DNA from: Macrobrachium rosenbergii
Lineage: Eukaryota > Arthropoda > Malacostraca > Decapoda > Palaemonidae
Direction of reading: 5' to 3'
DNA: 64,000 nucleotides
Assembly (NCBI RefSeq): GCF_040412425.1
Contig: NC_089749.1
Location: 34,563,570 to 34,627,569 of the forward strand
Numbering within the stretch: the first letter of the stretch is position 1; each line of letters begins with the position of its first letter. The notes beneath the pieces are model-generated. The model made no database searches. It was not told the origin of the DNA and saw nothing but the letters and a program-made list of their open reading frames with translations. Of this stretch, positions 46,023 to 57,311 are shown one piece after another. The position numbers were made by a program, and so were the translations under genes.

Positions 46023-48942
46023 TTAACCCTTTAACGCCGAAGCCCTATTTTCAAAAACGTCTCCCGTATGCGGCCTCGAGAGGTAAGAAGCGGAAAAAAG
46101 TTTTAAAAAAAATCACAGCGCTTAGTTTTCAAGATTAAAGTTCATTTTGGCTCCTTTTTTCTCATTGCCTGAAGTTTAGTATGCAACCATCAGAAATAAA
46201 AAAATATCATTATCATATATAAATATTGGAATATATGACAGCGAAAAAAAACTCGTATATAATTGTATACAAATCGCTGTAAGGAAAAACAGTTGAAGCT
46301 AATAAGTTAATTTTTTTAGTTGTATTGTACACTAAATTGCAATGATTTTGGTATATAACAGATTGTAAAACGATTAAAGCAACACAGAAAATATTATCAC
46401 AAAATGATGCATGAATTCGTAACGCGGACATAAAAAAGTTTTTTCAAAAATTCACCAAAATCAAAATATTGTGCTAGAGACTTTCCAATTGTGCCAAAAT
46501 GAAGGAAATTTATTGAATATTACTAGCCTGTACGTTTTTTAGCTTACAATTGCATTTCTGAACCATTTCGATCAAGTTAAAGTTGACCGAAGGTTGATTT
46601 TTTTCTATTTATCGTTATTTCGATGTAAATATAAAAATACTGTGAAGAGCTAAAGGAATGATATATTTTTTGTTGTATTCTACATGAAATTGTGCACATT
46701 TTGATGTATAACACTTTATGTAACGAATAATATGAAACGGCGAAAAAATTACGGCAAGCTGATGCAAGAAATGACAGGATTTTCAGCGGAGTCTCGCTAG
46801 CGTGGAGCGAAGGAAAATTTTTTCAAAAATTCACCAAAAATCTACATATTGTGCCAGAGACTTTCCGTTTGTTGCAAAATGAAGGTAAATGATGGATTGT
46901 TACTCGAATGTAATATTTATGGCTTATGGATGCGTTTTCGATCATTTTGGTCGAGTCAAAGTTGACCGAATGTTAAAAATTTTGTCAGTTATCGTGATTT
47001 CGCGAAAATATTAAAAAACTGTGAAGAGCTAAAGGAATGACATATTTTTTGTTGTATTCTACATGAAATTTTGCACATTTTGATGTATAACACTTTATGT
47101 AACGAATAATATGAAACGGGAAAAAAGTACGGCAAACTGACGCAAGAAATGACAGGATTTTCAGCGAATGGAGCGTTTGAGAAAGCGAAAATTTTTTTCA
47201 AAAATTCACCAAAATTCTAAATAATGTGCTAGAGACTTTCCATTTGTTGCAAAATGAAGGTAAATGATTGATTGTTACTCGAATGTAATAATTATGGCTT
47301 ACGGATGCATTTTTCGATCATTTGGTCGAATCAAAGTTGACCGAATGTTAAAATTTTGTCAGTTATCGTGATTTAGCTGAAAATATTAAAAAACTGTGAA
47401 GAGCTAAAGGAATGACATATTTTTTGTATTCTACATGAAATTGCGCACATTTTGATGTATAACACTTTATGTAACGAATAATATGAAACGGCGAAAAAAA
47501 TTAAGGCAAGCTGACGCAAGAAATGCTAGGATTTTCAGCGGAGTCTGCGTGAGTGAAGGAAAATTTTTTTTTCAAAAATTCACCAAAAATCTAAATAATG
47601 TGCTAGAGACTTTCCGTTTGTTGCAAAATGAAGGTAAATGATTGATTGTTACTCGAATGTAATAATTATGGCTTACGGATGCATTTTCGATCATTTGGTC
47701 GAATCAAAGTTGACCGAATGTTAAAATTTTGTCAGTTATCGTGATTTCGATGTAAATATTAAAAAACTGTGAAGAGCTAAAGGAGTGATATATTTTTTGT
47801 TGTATTCTACATGAAATTGCACACATTTTGATGTATAACACTTTATGTAACGAATAATATGAAATGATGAAAAAATTACGGCAAGCTGATGCAAGAAATG
47901 ACAAGATTTTCATCGGAGTTTGCATGAGCGAGGAAAATTTTTTTCAAAATTCACCAAAATTCTAAATATTGTGCTAGAGACTTTCCGTTTGTTGCAAAAT
48001 GAAGGTAAATGATTGATTGTTACTCGAATGTAATAATTATGGCTTACGGATGCGTTTTCGATCATTTCGGTCGAGTCAAAGTTGACCGAATGTTAAAATT
48101 TTGTCAGTTATAGTGATTTCGATGTAAATATTAAAACACTGTGAAGAGCTAAAGGAATTATATATTTTTTTTGTATTCTACATGAAATTGCACACATTTT
48201 GATGTATAGCACTTTATGTAACGAATAATATGAAATGGCGAAAAAATTACGGCAAGCTGACGCAAGAAATGACAGGATTTTCAGCGGAGTTCGCGCATCT
48301 GAGCGGAGGAAAATTTTTTTCAAAAATTCACCAAAATTCTAAATATTGTGCTAGAGACTTTCCGTTTGTTGCAAAATGAAGGTAAATGATTGATTGTTAC
48401 TCGAATGTAATAATTATGGCTTACGGATGCGTTTTTCGATCATTTTGGTCGAGTCAAAGTTGACCAAATGTTAAAATTCACTTTGGATGCTGGGTCCTTC
48501 TCCAGCATCCCAGTGAAAAACTCGCCACACGCTCACTTCCGACAGGCAGTATGCGCCTTTCACGTCCTGACGCCTTTGTGACATCTCTGCAAACGTTCTG
48601 TTGCAGCACGAATATGCTAACACTCGCAAAATTTCAACAAAACACGTCTGCGTCAAAATATCGCTCTCGCAAGGTGCTGATCTGATGCTCTCTGATGCGA
48701 GATGGGGGAAATTCGCACATGCGCGTCTGGGTGACGCTCAGAAACAAAACAACAGCTGGATCCGTGAACTCCCAGCATCCGCCGAGGCGCGGGATTTGAA
48801 ATCTTCCGCAAACTAGGCCTAAAAATTATTTTTCCGCGAATATTTAAAAAAGCATTTTCAGTCGACGTTTGCAACGTCCACTCGCATTCGACAGACAATT
48901 TTGGACAACGTTTAAAACGCCCAACAGGCGTTTAAGGGTTAA
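46023..48942. mobile_element. TTAA-flanked piggyBac-like element carrying satellite (copy 3)
   Basis: The ends TTAACCCTTTAACGCCG and GGCGTTTAAGGGTTAA are inverted and include TTAA. Length is 2920 bp. It shares with copy 1 the 5' region (CGTCTCCCGTATGC, GCGCTTAGTTTTCAAGATTA) and the satellite. A 3' segment, 48480-48930, is absent from copy 1 but present in copy 2. No transposase. It lies in the CCDC124 intron 0.45 kb from the first coding exon. Confidence 0.85.
46440..48475. repeat. Satellite array, monomer 371-380 bp
   Basis: The landmark GTGCTAGAGACTTTCC recurs at 46471, 46851 (variant), 47226, 47600, 47971 and 48348. Monomers share GTCAAAGTTGACCGAATGTT, CTGTGAAGAGCTAAAGGA and GATGTATAACACTTTATGTA. 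The later monomers (47226 on) are more alike than those in copy 1, suggesting recent local homogenisation. The frames on the minus strand are repeat artefacts. Confidence 0.9.
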
Positions 48943-49396
48943 TATAAAAATGTTTCCATATTAATTTTTTAAAACAAAACTAAATAAGTATGATTATCAA
49001 ATGTCAAAGGTTCTAACCCAAATTTCTTCTTTTAAATTTGTGGTTTTTTAATCTCATATAAGCTAATTCACCTAAAGCTTAACAACAAATTATTGATAGT
49101 CCCCTTTATTTCACAAATTTATCAATAAAAATATTCTCGATAAGCTGTGACCCCTACTTGCAATACTTTCTGAATTGAGAATGCATGTGAATACTCAGCT
49201 GCAAAAATGACTTAAAAGTCTTTCATTTATTGACACTCTCAGCTAATCATACTTTTCTTAACATAAAGCAAAAGTAAACCAAGGAGTTATTTGTGCTCCA
49301 TTATTTTACTCTTTGTAAAATACGGAGCAAAAGTAAAACAAGGGGTTATTTGTGCTACATTATTTTACTCTTTGAAAAATACTGAGCTTTATTTAC
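48943..49396. other. Intron sequence, small duplication
   Basis: CAAGGRGTTATTTGTGCT-CATTATTTTACTCTTTG occurs twice (about 49280 and 49340). No gene seen until the splice donor of the first coding exon. Confidence 0.5.
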
Positions 49397-49555
49397 CTTT
49401 CTGGCCTGTTTCTTCTGCACATGTTTATCATTATCTTCCCAGTACGCATCTTCAATGGCTTTGTCTTTCCTCGCCTTTTCTTCCGCTGCTGCTTCTGCTT
49501 TGCGTGCTTTAGCAACAACTGCTTTGCTGTTCTCGCCCTTAAATTTCTTAGGCAT
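49397..49555 (-). CDS. CCDC124-like protein, first coding exon
   Basis: Begins MPKKFKGENSKAVVAKARKA and includes AIEDAYWEDNDKHVQKKQAR. The MPKKF-GEN start and the DAYW-D-DKH motif are diagnostic of the CCDC124/Lso2 family, whose basic N-terminal helix contacts the ribosome. There are 53 codons ending in phase 0 at donor AAG|GTAAAT (49391-49396). The start is fixed by the conserved N-terminus. A splice acceptor 14 bases upstream indicates that the 5' UTR begins in another exon. Codons are balanced and intact, unlike the surrounding repeats. Confidence 0.92.
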
Positions 49556-49571
49556 TGTCTACAATCTTTCT
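49556..49571 (-). promoter_or_regulatory. 5' UTR start of exon with splice acceptor
   Basis: On the minus strand, CTTTCCTTTCAG precedes AAAGATTGTAGACA and then the ATG. This polypyrimidine tract plus AG is a good acceptor, placing the exon start at 49569. At least one non-coding exon and the promoter should therefore lie at higher coordinates. They were not identified. Confidence 0.65.
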
Positions 49572-49694
49572 GAAAGGAAAGACCAGAGACGTTATAATTT
49601 TCTCCACAAACTTCTTGTCTGTGTTAGTTACAAAAAGTAATTTGCTAAGCTAAAAATCTTAGCTCTTAATGTATGTAATGCTTCATATGCACTA

Positions 49695-50044
49695 CAGTGA
49701 ACCCCCTGTATTCGCGTTGTCAACGTTCGTGGACTCACGCATTCGCGGGTTTCTCTGTGGAACATATCTAGCCATCATTCGCGGAAAATTCGCCGATTCG
49801 CGGTATTTTTCACTGAGAAATATTGACTAATTACTGTATTTTCATATAATTTTCATGAATAAATGCACTTTTGTGATAAAACTATTAAAATATTCAGGTA
49901 TAAGCATTTTTACAGGGTTTTCTGTGTTTAAGCTATCAAAATGGGCAGTTCTAAGTGTTTTTAGAGGGGTTTTAAGCATTCATGGATTTGACCCATTCGC
50001 AGGGGGTGTGGGACGCATCCCCTGCGAATACGGGGGGTTTACTG
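49695..50044. mobile_element. MITE with TA target, CAGTSAACCC family (copy 2)
   Basis: The ends CAGTGAACCCCCTGTATTCG and CGAATACGGGGGGTTTACTG are inverted with few mismatches and flanked by TA. About 350 bp. It lies about 125 bp upstream of the exon acceptor at 49570, in the presumed 5' UTR intron of CCDC124. Confidence 0.8.
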
Positions 50045-50400
50045 TATTAGTGATCTCATTCAAAGGCATTCAAATTATCTGTATTTTCACACAACTGTAG
50101 TATACTGTAAATGTCTTATCTCACTTGAAAGGACAGGAGTACTGTACTGCTGTTTTCACCTACATCCTTTGTAACAGAAATAAATGCTGTGTACTGTCCA
50201 TCCTAACGATGCAAGAGGTTCAACTTAACTATGATGCAGTATCCCACCTAATAGGATAAGGGGAGGAAAATTTATCCCATGGAAACTTTACTCTCCCTCA
50301 AATTTATTCCTTGAAATTAAGTGGAAGAGTCAGGTTGCATCACTTTTGGAAGCCAAAATTTCCATGTGCACCCCACTACTTACGACATTGCTATTATTAT
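50045..50400. other. No gene seen
   Basis: AT-rich sequence between the MITE and a SINE fragment. Confidence 0.5.
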
Positions 50401-50406
50401 TAAAAT

Positions 50407-50464
50407 AGTTTAACCAGACCACTGAGCTAGTTAACAGCTCTCAAAGGGCTGGCCTGAAGGATTA
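50407..50464 (-). repeat. SINE 3' tail fragment
   Basis: ACCAGACCACTGAGCTAGTT and GGGCTGGCCTGAAGGATT are the reverse complement of the tail of the SINE at 51369-51653 (about 51585-51640). The tRNA-like head is absent. Confidence 0.7.
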
Positions 50465-50465
50465 A

Positions 50466-50545
50466 AATGAAATGGAGTACCAGGTCTAAGCCATAGGCTA
50501 AACACTGGGACTAAATGACGAATGAATACTGAAATTTTAAAAATA
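50466..50545 (+). repeat. Fragment of the AATTTAGGCCAAAGGCC-type repeat
   Basis: GAAATGGAGTACCAGGTCTA then AGCCATAGGCTAAACACTGGG aligns with 45530-45585 with many changes. Confidence 0.5.
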
Positions 50546-51029
50546 CAAATATGCAAAAGGCATATGCTTCCACACTAGAACACACATATACTTTAAATGT
50601 ATATACTCAAGTTTCCATCTGCACAATAAAATAAGCAAATAAATAAAACTGAGTCATGATAAAAATCATAACTTATTTTTAAAATTTGGATTTTTTTTAT
50701 TAGTTGCCCCGTGGGCTTTTGTATTTTCACAGATCACTTTTATACTTTATCAATGAATTTAATTTCCTTATGAATATTTAAATTGGAGCAATTGAAAATG
50801 TTGCAGACTGATAAAACTCCACCAACTGACCCATTTCCAAAGGTTGATAACCGATATTGGTTATATTTTGGACATTCTCATAACGCGTTTTACTGTAAGT
50901 ATTACTTTACATTCTGAGCATTCAGAAGCTGGGTCATGTGGGCTGCTCAATAAGTGTCCATGTGTCAAACAAGTATGGCCTATTCGGAGACGTATTAGAA
51001 TTACTTGCGCGTCTCTCTCTTTGGTATGA
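50546..51029. other. No gene seen
   Basis: AT-rich sequence with no recognised repeat or gene. Confidence 0.45.
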
Positions 51030-51061
51030 TGAAATCCATTCTTTAACTCCAGGTTTTATTT

Positions 51062-51850
51062 ACTTCAACTTATTATTTTCAGGTTCTTCATCCCATTTAA
51101 TTTGCCATTTGTTTATAATACCTATTTTTGTGTGTGTTACATAATCATTAAGAGGGATATTTACATTTGAACTTGTCATATGGGCTGCTTCTTTAGCTGC
51201 TTTATCAACCTCTCCATTTCCCTTAATCCCTATATGGACAGGGCTCCAATATATTTCTAGATTTTTCCCATTATTATACAACCTATGGAGTAATAACTTT
51301 ATTTGTTGTACAATATTATTTTTTCGTTTATAATTCTGAATGGCTTCTATGGCAATTCTTTAGTAGCTGAAAGCCCTTTGTTGGCCAAGTCGGTTGAGCT
51401 TCAAACTGTCATTCGATGGGCTGGAGTTCAATTCCCGCGGCCGGCTGATGAAGAGTTAGAGGAATTTATTTCTGGTGATAGAAATTCATTTCTCGCTATA
51501 ATGTGGTTCGGATTCCACAATAAGCTGTAGGTCCCGTTGCTAAGTAATCAATTGGTTCTTAGCCACGTAAAATAAGTCTAATCCTTCAGGCCAGCCCTAG
51601 GAGAGTTGTTAATCAGCTCAGTGGTCTGGTAAAACTAAAATATACTTAACTTTTTTAGTAGCTAAAAATCACAAAATTATTACATGAGGTTTCTTTAATT
51701 GTTTATATGGCTGATGCTATTGCACATAACTCAGCTGTAAATATTGAGGCATTATCAGGTAGAGAGAACTGATATGTTTTGTTTTGGGATACTGCAGCAT
51801 ATCCCACCCCACATTGTGATTTAGATCCATCTGTGTAAATTGCGTAATGT
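51062..51850 (-). pseudogene. LINE RNase H domain split by a SINE
   Basis: The first part has DGSKSQCGVGYAAV and IFTAELCAIASAI (catalytic Asp and Glu strands, about 51835-51715). After the SINE, IEAIQNYKRKNNIVQQIKLL and NLEIYWSPVHIGIKGNGEVD (the HxG-N-xAD-like end) follow. RNase H degrades the RNA strand after reverse transcription. The SINE and a stop disable it. Confidence 0.75.
51369..51653 (+). mobile_element. tRNA-like SINE with 10-bp target duplication
   Basis: A box TGGCCAAGTCGG (51382-51393) and B box-like GGAGTTCAATTCC (51423-51435) lie 29 bases apart, as in a tRNA-derived pol III promoter. The tail contains TTCAGGCCAGCCC and CTCAGTGGTCTGG. TTTAGTAGCT flanks it on both sides (51359-51368 and 51654-51663). 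Inserted in the LINE RNase H. It is not a tRNA gene: the acceptor stem does not close. Confidence 0.82.
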
Positions 51851-52654
51851 GGGCCTTTTCAGGTTATATGTTCTACTGTATGTAGTCTATGATGTTCAGG
51901 GGTATATGAGTAACTTTTCTGATAAATATTTAAAGTGATTAAAAATTCTTATTTTATTTATAATCTAAGGAGGATGTAATTTTACTATTGGAGGCAATTG
52001 TATATTTATATTCAAAATGACTCAAACAATCTTCTAGCTCTAACAGGGAAAGATGGTGCGTGATTGTTCATAAATACATCTCTTAATTCAAATAATTTTT
52101 TTGTTGGAGAATCACTTGTCTGAATTCTCAGGGCACTTTTCATTGTCACATACTCTCTATGGAGAGAGTGGCAGTTCACCATATTCAACTTGTAAAGATT
52201 GTGAATTGGCTCCAACGCTTTCAGCGTTGCATCTGATGCTGAGCCATATGCTTCACTTCCTTAGTCAATGATAGACAGCACTGTTGCTTTATACATTACA
52301 GTAAGGGTGTCTATTGGCTCCCCAACTAGTGTTCGATAGCTTTTTAATTAGATTTAATACTCTTTTACATTCTGATTTTATGTATGTTATGTGAGCTTTC
52401 CAACTTAGGTGAGTATCAAATACTAATCCTAAAAATTTTGCAGTTTGGCCAATTGGTATATGTACTATGATTTCTGATTTTTAAATCTATTTCTTCACCT
52501 TTCTTTCACTTTTTATTTTTATAAAACACGACTGCTTGAGTCTTATGTATGGATAATGTAAACGCCTACAGATGAGGTCCATTCATCTATTTTTACCATA
52601 GTTTTATTAATGATGTTTCACTCTGCATGTGAGATGCTGAGCAATATATGGCAA

Positions 52655-53010
52655 AATGAAGTTTTCATAATAAAACTAATATTGTAATACTTACCTGAAC
52701 ACCTGAATTAGCCCTTAATCCCACTAGCCCGAACAACTCTCAACTACCCATCCCACTTAGTGGGAATTTTAACAGCCAGCGTTACCAACGCTGCAGGTAA
52801 AATCTTGTCACTTGAGCTACCATAACAAACGGTTGGCAATGCTGACACAGGTGTGCGCCAACACACCCCATTTTCATCAATTGCTTTATTCAAGGTCAAA
52901 ATTGATGTGGGAAGGAGGGTGGGAATCATTCAGGTGTTCAGGGTATTACAATATTAGTTTTATTATGAAAACTTCATATTGCAATACACTCCCTGAACAC
53001 CTGAATTACC
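52655..53010 (-). repeat. DIRS H 3' terminal repeat and ICR
   Basis: The inverted partner of the edge ends at 52977 (GAAAACTTCAT). It is followed by ATTGCAATACACTCCCTGAA, the reverse complement of the 5' edge of copy C at 41697. This is an intact head-to-tail junction. Confidence 0.85.
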
Positions 53011-54210
53011 CTGATTAACAATCATTTAGAGGAGGAGGATCAATTCAATTGCATGCCCTTTGACAACCGCAGAGATGGTAGCTCACCAATCTGCTCTGCA
53101 TAAGATATCCATTTAGTCAAACACTCACCATATCAATCAATGGTTTCAGTGAAGAGACCTGTTGGAAAGTACTTTGATCGACAGTCAGGTCAGTACTCTT
53201 GGCTAGGATACCTATGTGGCTAGTTAAACCTCACCTTATCAATATGCTTTTGGTGAGAATGATGGAAAGTACTTTGATTGCCCGTCAGAGTCCTGCTGTC
53301 CCAGTCCGTCGAACCTCCCATGTGGTTCTTCAGAACCTCTCATTTATGGAGGAGATGGTGACCTCATGTGGCTATTCTGCTCATGTGGAGGGAAATGAAG
53401 TAATTTATTTAGTTATCCTCCGGATAAGGTCCGGACGATTCAATCGAAAATGTATTTTTGGTGACAAGAAATAGCTGGAGCCTACTTAGAGTACCCCTGT
53501 CAGGTAGGGGAAACTATCAAAGACTAAGATACTTAAAACTCCCATTATCAAAGTTCTTGTGATTATATTATCACTGTTGCCTAAGAATTCTAAAGACTAA
53601 AAAGGAATTCCTCTATCTGGTTAATTAAGAATCTCTTCACTATGTATGGCATCAGCTAAATAAACGCAGAAAATAGACCGAGCCGCCTAAGAGAATAACC
53701 CTCCGCATCTTAATGTGGATCAGGCTAAATGAACGCACCAGATAAAGACTTCGCCACTAGTATCGTGCAAAATAGTGCGACATCAATGATCTCAGAGTCA
53801 TTGGTGCACCCCTTGGACTGTTACTACTACAACTATAAACTGAAGTTTACTTAAACGCGTACTAAACATTCTAACGGTTTGTGGATTATATGAATCCTGT
53901 TGCCACAAAGTCATTCTAAAGACTTTCTTCAAATTCCTCGACAATCTGATTAACCAAATACCCCATTCACACGTCGAATATCACCTCAACACAATCTGCG
54001 AACCGCTCGAGGTAATAGACTTGACCGTAAACTGGACTAAGAGAATAACCCTCCCAACCTCTAAGCGTTAATACCACCTCAGCTAAATGAACACACCCTA
54101 CATAATAGACTTCGCCTCTAAACGCTGATGAGGCTTAATTGAACATCACTAAGTAAAATGAGTAAACACTGAGACGGACTTTCAAGTAGCTGCTCCCAGA
54201 ATAGAAGGCA
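53011..54210 (-). other. DIRS H non-coding 3' region
   Basis: Between the ICR and recombinase traces. Two blocks of CGCTAAGAGAATAACCCTCC-like sequence with AGCTAAATGAACRCACC recur (about 53660-53750 and 54040-54115). No gene seen. Confidence 0.45.
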
Positions 54211-54870
54211 CTAAACAATTCCTGGGAAAAGGAAGATGAAGTGGACATACTCCGAATACTGTGCGGTCGGGAAAATACAGAGCTGAAGGCGGTGAAGAAC
54301 AACCCTGAGAAGAAATCCCTCCCTCTGAAAGTAACTAATCACATTCTTTGACAGGTGGACGGAAGGATTTGAGAGACACAAGTGTGCGTGGAAGCGGAAG
54401 GAGTTTCTCAACCTTTGATAAATAGACTTTAATGCTCCACTGGACAAAAGACATCTCCGCTGGATCACCAGTAATGAACACTTGCAGATAAAGAACTTTA
54501 AACAAATGAGGCAGAGTTTTAACCTCTGACACTTTCTCTGCCACAAATTCCGGAACACAGACAAATATGTATCATTCTCGCATAGGAACCCAACCTAGAA
54601 ACTGCCTGAAGCTCACCCAACCCTTTAGCTGAAGCTAAAGCCATAAGAAAAGGCAACTTCTTAGTCAGTGTCTTAACATTATAGTTTCAATAGGTTAAAA
54701 GGCAGGGGAAAGCAAGATAAATATTGAAATACTTCCAATGAGTCCCAACGGAGGGCCCGAGTTGGCAAAACAGGACGTTCAATCTTACAAGAACTAATCA
54801 ATCGATTATCTTACTACCTGAAATTTCAGGAATGTGGAAACTAAATATACCGCTAATCGTTGAGCGTTAG
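54211..54870 (-). pseudogene. DIRS H tyrosine recombinase remnant
   Basis: Frames on the minus strand give LKSIYQRLRNSFRFHAHLCL and, above 54600, a KKLPFLMALASAKGLGELQ-like helix matching the N-terminal half of the other recombinases. The HxxR box is not readable. Confidence 0.5.
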
Positions 54871-54959
54871 TCAGCAATGGCCGAATATGAAAGACTCTTG
54901 ATTTTCGGAGGAATAAAGGAAAATCAGCTATTTTGGCTATGGAAGGTCAAGAGATGGAA

Positions 54960-56069
54960 TGACCTTCCTTACGACACTAACTTCTATACCATTTCTAGCT
55001 GAACCTGGTAAGGCTTATGGGTTGACTTTCTAAAAGAAAACTATTTGGGCACAGTTTTAGGGAGTCCGGACTGTTTAGCTGCTCTCTCTACAGTTGCCTT
55101 GCAACTAGGTCCAGCACGCGAGGGTTTGGAAAATAATAGAAAGAATGCAGTCATCTGAGAAGAAGTTTGCATTGGTAGGGACAACGGAACTTCCGTAGAA
55201 GCTCTAGGAGTTCTGGAAACCAAGCGTGTTTGGGCCAGCAGGGAGCTATTAGAGTCCAGGTGTCTTGACACTCTCCCGTGATTTCCCTATTACCTGATTA
55301 ATGAGACCGGATGGAGGAAAAGCATACACTTGCAAGTGATTCCAATTTGTAAAGTCACATTGGTGACTATTGAAATGGGGATACCATTGGTGAGAAATAA
55401 ACCGGAAGAGGATGGTTTAATCATGTCGCGGAATAAGTCAACAGTTGCTGGTCACTTCCGGAGAACCTGACATATTACTTCCAGAGTCAAAGTCCACTCT
55501 CCCACCCAAATACCTGATGGGAGTGACCTAGTGAATCTGCCCATACTTTGAGACTCCTGATATAAATTGGGGAAGAAGAGACACTTTCGTTCTCCGCACC
55601 CTCTCAGGACTAAGTGCTGTGCTATAGTATTGAGTTCTGTTGATCCTGTTCCTCCGAGTTCTTCAGATATGACACGGCAGTTACACTGTTGCTAAACATA
55701 GCCACTACTCTGTTAGCGCACTAAGACTGAGAACAACTGAGGGCTTCCTTTACAGCATTGATTTTCGAAGATTTATTGACTCCTCTCGTTCCCGAGGCCT
55801 GGATTCCCCCACACAGGTTGATTCCTCAACCTTGATCTGAGGCATCTGTGTACAGATGAACATCAGGAAGAGGGGAGTCGATAGACCTTTCCCCCAGTGT
55901 CAGATGCATTTCTGACCACCACAAACGATCCAACAGGCAAGAATCACTCCCGACTATAACAGCGTGCTCTTGTTGGGAAGTCCCAGCGATTCCTGAGACA
56001 TACCTGAAGAGAGCGCATCCAGAGACGAGACCCTGGAATTAAAAGAGAGAGAGACATTCTCCCTAGAGA
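54960..56069 (-). other. DIRS H region shared with copy C
   Basis: Parallel to 37730-38514, beginning at the same GAATGACCTTCCTTACGACAC junction. Broken frames only. Confidence 0.55.
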
Positions 56070-56490
56070 GCTTCTCCAGGCTGGTACAGCCGTTCCTGTT
56101 GAACAGGAACCCATTCTACCTGCTGAAGGACTGACTGGATCCTCTCCAGGTATTGGGAAAACCCTGTTGGATAGGAGAACCCTTCTACCTGAATGAAGGA
56201 CATAAGAATTTGGACTAGCTCTCTAGAGGGTTGTGAAAACCAACCAGAGGAACACTCTGTAGAGATGCATAACCGCTTACCTGAATATGTTAAAAGCAAC
56301 AATTCGTCATATAGAATTCATCTCGCCTTACTAGCTCCTCTGGCTAAGGTGGCCAGCAATCCCTCTTTAAACGTCTGGATCCTCTCCAGAAACTTCAACT
56401 CTGAATCCTCCTACCTGAACAGGTTAAAGATTTCTGAATTATTGTCTTACTAGCTCCTTCAGGAGGCAAGGATCAACCAATCATCTAGAT
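56070..56490. repeat. Degenerate internal repeats of DIRS H
   Basis: Blocks with CTACCTG...GAAGGAC...GGATCCTCTCCAG recur at about 56115, 56190 and 56375. Copy C lacks most of this stretch, so it is a local expansion in H. Confidence 0.5.
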
Positions 56491-57311
56491 ACCTCAACAC
56501 TCTGTACCCTCGATGATGCATAATTGCCGACACCGGAGACATGAGTTAGAAGAAAATGTTTGTCATACTGGCTACGTCATCTTCCTTGAACAAAGAATTA
56601 GCTAAGGCTAATGGTGTTCTAAGCAATCCCTCTTATGAATGTCCGGATACTGAAGGGAAGATGACCAAGATAGAAATTTCGACTTTTCTGCTCCAAACGT
56701 CATAGACAAAGCCAAAGCATTTGCCTGGTGAGCCAGACCCCTCGAGATAAATTTGTTAGGCTGCCAACAGCCACGGATCCGAAGGGACATAGCCGTCACT
56801 CTTTAGAACCCCATTACAGTAAACCTGACAGCATCCAGAGAGAATGCGCAAGAGCCTGCAACAATACCCCCAAGCACCTGCTTCCCTAAGAGAAGATGAG
56901 CTGAGACAACGCTGGAGACCTAGACAGGATTGCCTCAACCGACGTTGAATGGCAACCTGACACCTGCCAAAGGGTTACCTCAACTGCGTAAATCTTCTTA
57001 CGGAGAGAGAAGAGAAGAGTCCTGTCTATTAGAAGCCACTACGACACTAAATTACCATCCGCCTCCTCCAAAGCCTGTCTAACCTGATCGAACCAAACCA
57101 GCCAACAGGAAAAAGAGCAGGAGCTGGCTTTGTGGCATAAAAAAAAAAAAATCTGGGAAATAGGGAGGTCCGGAGCTTTGCTTGAGGGTGCGAAGAAGTA
57201 ACATACTCAAGCCTGTGTCTGTAATCGTTACTTCTGGCAAGAGGACATTCTAAGTCCGCCAGAATCTCCTGCACCTCGGATAAGAATCCTGTTCCGCAAT
57301 GTCCGAATGGT

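Larger units (their letters stand above)
13471..49569 (-). other. CCDC124-like gene model (visible part)
   Basis: The minus-strand gene has three coding exons in this window: 49397-49555, 21111-21245 and 13471-13625. Phases are 0, 0 and 2 at the successive donors. Together they give 149 complete codons. The family is usually about 215-225 residues, so the C-terminal third is missing and should be encoded below 13465, probably outside the window. The two visible introns are 28151 and 7485 bp and are mostly transposon sequence. CCDC124 and yeast Lso2 bind idle 80S ribosomes and help recovery of translation; this is family knowledge, not seen here. Confidence 0.85.
51030..52640 (-). mobile_element. 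LINE remnant with RT tail and RNase H
   Basis: A minus-strand non-LTR element. From 52560 down come traces of KTQAVVFYKNKK and FDTHLSWKAHI (RT thumb), then a frame at 52215-52012 with LEPIHNLYKLN-type sequence, then an RNase H domain. This order (RT then RNase H) fits the Jockey/I-like LINEs of arthropods; the clade is not certain. Truncated at both ends and interrupted by a SINE. Confidence 0.7.

Noticed and set aside
46213..48323. Several 60-73-codon minus-strand frames that look alike
   Set aside because: They recur once per satellite monomer and contain no domain. They are repeats, not a gene family.
51369..51450. Possible tRNA gene
   Set aside because: A and B boxes are present, but the acceptor stem does not pair and the sequence continues into a dispersed tail with target duplications. 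It is a SINE.
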